Source: Welwitschia mirabilis (taxonomy: Eukaryota; Gnetophyta; Gnetopsida; Welwitschiales). From it: a DNA stretch of 64,000 bases. Under the pieces are notes generated by a model. It ran no database searches and had not been told where the DNA came from. It saw only the letters and a list, made by a program, of their open reading frames with translations. A program made the translations under genes and the position numbers. The first letter of the stretch is position 1, and each line of letters opens with the position of its first letter. Location of the stretch: positions 172,728,297 to 172,792,296 of the forward strand of contig JBOZIK010000001.1 in the NCBI GenBank assembly GCA_051453625.1, written 5' to 3'. Shown piece after piece: positions 59,001-64,000 of the stretch.

Positions 59001-62000
59001 AATTACTAGTTTAGTCGACCATCCTATTATTAATCATAAGATAGAGAGAGAACTTCTAGTTCATGTTTGAGACGAATAAATATATCAAAATTTAAGGGTT
59101 TAATATAAATACCTACTAATTATTGGTCTGTAGAAATAAAATTAATAGAAATATGTACTTTTTCCACTTGATCTCAAAGGAAATGATGTCTAAGTTTGAT
59201 ATGCTTTATTCTTGAGTGCTGAACTAAATTTTTAAAAATATTAATAGCACTTGTATTATTACAAAAAAATAGGAATTTAGTCAAAAATAATACCAAAATC
59301 TTTTAACATTTCTTTCATCCACAAAAGATAAGTATAACAACTTCCTACAGCATATTCAGCTTCTGTAGTAGAAAGAGAAATAGAGTTTTATTTCTTACTT
59401 GCTCATCCTACTAGACATGATCCTAAAAAAAGGAAATTTTCACATGTGCTTTTTCTGTCATCTTTGCATTCATCCCAATCTGCAACATTAAAACCTACAA
59501 GATCGAAAGATATTTTATTGGGATACCATAAACTATAATCACATGTGCCTTTTACATACCTGATTATCCTTTTTACTACTTGAAAATGTGATTCTTTTGG
59601 ATTGGATTAATATCTGGTACATACTTCAACATTGAACATGATATCTAGTCTACTTGGGGTTAGATATAACAAACTACCAATCATGCTTCTATAAAGTTTT
59701 TAATCTACTAATTTACCATTTTCATCCAAGCTAACTTTACATGATGTTTGATTAAATCTATTGCATATTTGGATTGAGATATAAATATTCCTTATTTATA
59801 TTTCTTCATCTAAAGGCCAAGAAATAGTTTAACTTCACCAAGCATACTCATTTCAAATTGATTTGTCATAATGTTTACAAATTCTTTTGACAATTTTTCA
59901 TTTGAGGCATCAAAAATAATATCATCTACATAAAGCTGTATAATAATGAATTCATCTTTTAATTTTTAAGTTTTATCTACCATTCCTCAAACATATTCAT
60001 TTTCATTTAAAAAGGTAGCTAATTTTTAATATCATGCTCTTGGAGCTTGTTTTAGTCCATATAAAGCTTTCTTAAGTCTATACACATGATTGGATTTGTA
60101 AGGATCAATGGTTATTTAACATAAACTTATTCACTTAATGATCCATTTAGAAAGGCACTTTTTACATCCATTTAATATACTTTAAAGTTCTTAAAGGCCA
60201 AAAATGATAAAAACATTCTAATGCTATTTAATGTTGCAATAGAGCAAAAGTATCTCTTACATCAATGCCTTCTATTTAATTGTGATGTTGAGCTACTAGC
60301 CTTGCTTTATTTTTAATAACATTATTTTCTTCATCACACTTCTTCTTAAAGATCTATTTGATCCCAGTAATATTCGTATCTATTGGTTTCTCTACTAGTT
60401 TATATAATTAAATCTTTTGAACTATTGTAGCCCATCTTGCATTGTCAACATTCATTCTTCATGAGTTTCTGCTTTTTCAAAATTCTTAGGTTCTATCTTT
60501 GAAACATAACAAACATGGGCAAATAAATTTTTCATAGAACCTCTAGTCTTTACTTTTAAGTTAACTTCAGTAATGATAGATTCTATTAGATGATCTTTAA
60601 GGAGCTTAGGCTTTTTCAAAGTGCCTTCTTTTACTTGAATTTAATTAGATTCGATAACACCTTTATTTGATTTGGAAGTGCTTATGGTTATGATTTATAT
60701 TTCATTTGTGCTACTTACTTTTGGATTAATTTCATCAATTTACACATTTATTGACTCCTCTACTATTAGGCTTCTTTTTTTGAAAACACGACAGGCTCTA
60801 CTTCTTGTTGAATATCTTAAGAAGCTAGCTTCATCAGCCTTTGATTCAAACTTACTCAAGTGTTCTCTATCTTTTAGGACATAGCATTTACTTCTCATGA
60901 CTTTAAAGTATGATACATTTGGTTGTCTTCAATTCCATAGCTTATAAGGAGTTTTATTAGTACTGGGTTTGAGATAAAATTTATTAATAATATAAGATGC
61001 TGTGCTAAGTGCTTCAGCCTAAAATGATTTAGGTACTTCTTTATCATTAACATTGTTTAGGCCATTTCTTGAAGAACTTTATTCTTTCTCCCAACTATAC
61101 CATTTTGTTATGGTGTTTTTTAAGCTGAAAACTGATGATCAATACCATTTTTAATGTAATATTTCTCAAAGAAATGATTTTCAAACTCACCACTATGATC
61201 ACTTCTTATTTTATTTATGGTATAACCCTTTTCATTTTAAATCTTTTTGCAAATTTTAATATAATGCTTATAAGCTTAAAATTTATTTGACAAGAAGGCT
61301 ATCCAAGTATATCTAAAGTAATCATTAACCATGGTCAGAAAATAACATTTTCCACCCAGACTTTGAGTTTGAGTGGGTTTAACTAAATTTATATGAATTA
61401 GTTCTAATGGCATAAATCTGTAATCTTGAGTTTTACTTTTATGAGAGGTCCTAATTTGTCTTCCCTTTTGACATTCATCACATAACCCTTATTTTTCTAC
61501 ATTTATCTTAGAAATTTCTCTAATGATATTCTTACGAATAATCAATTTTAATTTATCATAATTACATGACCTAAACATTTATGTCACAATTCATCTTGAG
61601 AAATGTTTGAAAGATAACATGGAGAAAATGATTGATGTATGCTATAAAAATTATCTTTTCTACTAGCTCTAAGAATCACATCATTTAAATTTCCATGTAT
61701 AATTTTACATTTTGATTTATCAAAAACTACTTTATGACCTTTATTACAAATTTGAATAATGCTAAGTAAATTATGCTTTAAACCACTTATATATAAAAAT
61801 TAAATAATTCTAGGAAGGTTACCTCCATCAACGCTTTCAATTCCTTCTATCTTGGCTCTTTCGTTATCTACAAAAGTCACTTTTCCTCCATCAAAATATC
61901 CTAGATATTTAAATCTAGATTTGTCTCCTATCATGTGCCTTTAACATTCACTATCAAGATGTCAGCTTATACTATTTAAGACTTTGAAAGTTGTCTAAAC

Positions 62001-62130
62001 TAACAAACTTTTAAGATCATTAGCTTTCACCCACATAGTCTTTTTATAATTATCTGGTACACTTCTTTTAGGAATAATATTAAATGAAAAGGAACTAAAT
62101 GAATTTAAAAATAACATTAATTTTTGAGCA
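59001..62130 (-). pseudogene. Copia element A1 polyprotein (integrase, RT, RNase H), decayed
   Basis: The minus strand has all pol domains in copia order. A YLGYFDGGKVTFVDNE-type stretch and a HMIGDKS box (D..CSrHMTGdks) lie near 61940-61850. The integrase zinc region has HKCLGH and CDECQKGRQ near 61590-61460. In the integrase core, LIHINLV (Asp to Asn), VNDYFRYTWIAF, IRSDHSGEFEN and NGIVGRKNK (Glu to Gly) show that two of three catalytic acids are lost. RT opens with KWVFKNKLDE and keeps LYVDDIIF at 59921-59932. The RT/RNase H junction KLYRSMIGSLLYLTPSR follows. RNase H appears as ADWDECKDDRKST and ISLSTTEAEYA near 59475-59350. The frames 60672-60884 (+) and others are shadows. This is the best-preserved polymerase in the window, but it has stops and is not functional. 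Confidence 0.9.
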
Positions 62131-62820
62131 TTACATATAAGTTTTGAATGACATAATTTTTCACAGAAATGAGAAGTAATTTTTAAAGAGAAATTACCAT
62201 TGCTTGTTACATGATTTTACTATGATTGATACTTTTATGAAATGAACCTAATACTTAATTTACTGTCAACTAGTTTTTGAACTCTAAGCATTTGTTCCAA
62301 TTTGGTAGATTCACTGAAAATTTATTAATAAAATAATATAATTCTTTTACCTGTAGAGTGAGATCAATGTTTTTCATTTTGAGACTTGATTCCAACTCCT
62401 CCTTTTCCTTGGTTAGGAATTTTACAACCTTGTTTAGGTTATTTATCCTTATAACCAGCTTTTTACATTCTTGATACAAAGCTTGATAAGTGTCTTTCAA
62501 ATATTTATATTCCTCATTTCTCATATCATCATCATCAACTAATGAGTTTGGAACATTTTATAATGAAGTCACAAAAGCCATAAAATAAATTGTCCTTTCT
62601 TTATTGTGTTCTAGAGCATTTCTTTCATTTCTTTTGCTTGAATCCTATGATCTTTTACTAGCTGTTCTTTGTTTATGAATATAATCATATACTATCCAAT
62701 GAATCCAAATAATAGAAAAAATATTTAGGGAGGGAAAACTTAAAAATTTATCATCAAGAAGAATAGCCATTGACAGGTTCTAAGTCTAGATCAGCTAAGA
62801 TCTAAGAAAATGACTTAACC
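62131..62820 (-). pseudogene. A1 gag, C-terminal part only
   Basis: An 84-codon open stretch at 62270-62524 reads YKYLKDTYQALYQECKKLV, then FLTKEKEELESSLKMKN, then YFINKFSVN. This is the coiled coil of Tork/SIRE-type gag that follows the zinc-knuckle-bearing capsid part or precedes it, depending on clade. Upstream, ASKRS and YFMAFVTSL near 62640-62560 give the linker. The 5' LTR begins only ~0.3 kb away at 62821, so the leader, a clear primer site and the UBN2 capsid domain are missing. The element was internally deleted at its 5' side. Confidence 0.75.
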
Positions 62821-64000
62821 TGATTGAGAACCCTAGGGGAAGTGAATAGATTCTTTAAGCACAAAACTAGAAATAAATATATCTAAAAACACAGCTCGCA
62901 TATGAAAATAACCAAATCAAGAATGTGTATAAAATAATGGGAATTAGAAATAAAAATGCACAAAGTACCAATTTTGATGCACGTTGGATTTATAGTGGTT
63001 TGGGAACTCCCCTACTTCACTCTCAATGATTAGCTTCTCCTAAGCTCGATCTTGAATCTCTGTTACTTCACAAGTTTTCCAAGTTTACCTATAACCCTTA
63101 CAAGTAAACTTTTATAGGCTAAGTTTCAACCTTCACAACCCAACTTTTAGAGAATAAGTCTCAACATATTGCAAGAAAATAGTGATGCGGTGATGCCTTA
63201 ATTGCATAAATATCACATGTTTTATAGCAGTACAATGAATGGATCTCTTCTCTGATAGATCACAATAATGAAGCTCTTTAGATATAATTTTTAATAAAGC
63301 TTTTATGGCAATAGTAGATCTCCTCAAATCAGATGTAAAGCAGTAAAGATACACCAATAAGAAATCATCGATTGATCCTTTAGATACAAATAATTTCACC
63401 AAATGTAATGGGTTCCACACAAATCCAAAAGATTTAAAATGTTTTTTTAATCTTCTATGCCTTAGGTAATTATAATGGAGGGCTAATAGGATTTATTAGA
63501 AATGAATTACACCTCTAATAATGATAAATGGCTAGAAAAATAGCTATTTAATGGCTAAAAATGGATACATAATTTTTAGAAATTTTTCTTTCTGCATCAT
63601 CTAGTCCACCCCATAAAAATCCAATTGACTTCATGTGGTGTTATGAGTTACACAGGTTGCCTAAGGGAAAAATTCAGTCACCTTATGTTTTTACATCTAC
63701 ATAACTAATTGATCCCATTTGGGTCCAGTCGATCCCTTGCCTCTCAGTCTAAGGCTACTATCTTTTAGGTCTTTAAGTCTAGTCAACCCCATTTAGATTC
63801 GGTTGATTCCTTACCTCTTAGTCTGGGACTATTGTCTGTTAGCTCCTCAAATCTAATTGACCCTACAATAATCTGGTCAACTCCTTTCCATTTTATTCAG
63901 AAATACTAACTTTCAGTTGATAAGTCCTTTTTCGTTTGATAGTCTTTAGGTGCGGTCGACCCCTTTATGATCTAGTTGACTCCCACTGGAGGGTAACTCA
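62821..64000 (-). repeat. Copia element A1, 5' LTR (cut by window end)
   Basis: Partner of 57141-58460. It starts TGATTGAGAACCCTAGG and reaches the position equivalent to about 58315, so roughly 145 bp remain outside the window. The minus-strand frame 63133-63420 is a chance opening in the LTR; the same place in the other LTR has stops. No primer site is recognisable to its left. Confidence 0.9.

Noticed and set aside
60672-60884. 70-codon plus-strand frame
   Set aside because: Shadow of the A1 polyprotein hinge between integrase and RT on the minus strand.

Overview
The window is repeat-rich, strongly AT-rich nuclear DNA from a land plant, almost certainly a flowering plant. The evidence is its retroelement mix: Ty1/copia pol remnants with Tork/SIRE-like gag, LTRs using initiator-Met-type and tRNA-Asp-type primer sites, a plant-type LINE with a zf-RVT tail, and a very long-LTR non-coding retroelement. 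The species cannot be named from sequence alone. No intact cellular gene was found. The open frames longer than 60 codons are either pieces of decayed retroelement proteins or chance openings in AT-rich DNA. CG dinucleotides are scarce. Recognisable proteins are broken mostly by TAA/TAG where Gln, Arg or Trp is expected, which fits long-term cytosine methylation and deamination.

Layout, left to right. (1) 1-7.6 kb: a LINE ORF2 fragment (+), a fragment of a DnaJ-type J-domain (+), an LTR fragment of copia family A (-), and a LINE ORF1-like fragment (-). (2) 7.66-24.66 kb: two very similar ~8.7 kb units in direct tandem. I interpret these as a non-coding, LARD-like element array (-): truncated internal region, 3.5 kb LTR, internal region, 3.5 kb LTR, start of a third internal region. 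(3) 24.7-26.8 kb: degraded sequence with one probable family A LTR end. (4) 26.8-48.3 kb: element C (+), with a left LTR, a non-coding internal region and a right LTR. The right LTR is split twice: by copia element B1 (+, 33.4-40.3 kb) and by a tRNA-Asp-primed element F (-, 40.70-48.20 kb), which has a perfect 5-bp target duplication. (5) 48.3-53.9 kb: the RT/RNase H part of copia element E (-), interrupted by B2, a minus-strand copy of the B family. (6) 53.9-64 kb: copia family A element A2 (-), with its 3' LTR and gag. Its gag is split by the later insertion of a nearly full-length relative, A1 (-, 57.14 kb to beyond the window end).

How the parts relate: insertion order follows from which sequence interrupts which. 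C is older than B1 and F, E is older than B2, and A2 is older than A1. Several families look non-autonomous. Both B copies share the same loss of RT and RNase H, and F and the LARD-like element have no recognisable pol. A1 and E retain recognisable but dead polymerase domains, so they represent the kind of autonomous copia element that could have mobilised B. The least ordinary structures are the ~40-bp palindromic motif spaced ~105 bp apart inside F, the tandem LARD-like array, and the J-domain fragment with HPD changed to HPN.

All coordinates come from reading by eye. LTR edges are firm where a TG/CA end, a primer site, a polypurine tract or a target duplication is named, and approximate elsewhere. 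Six runs of N are assembly gaps.
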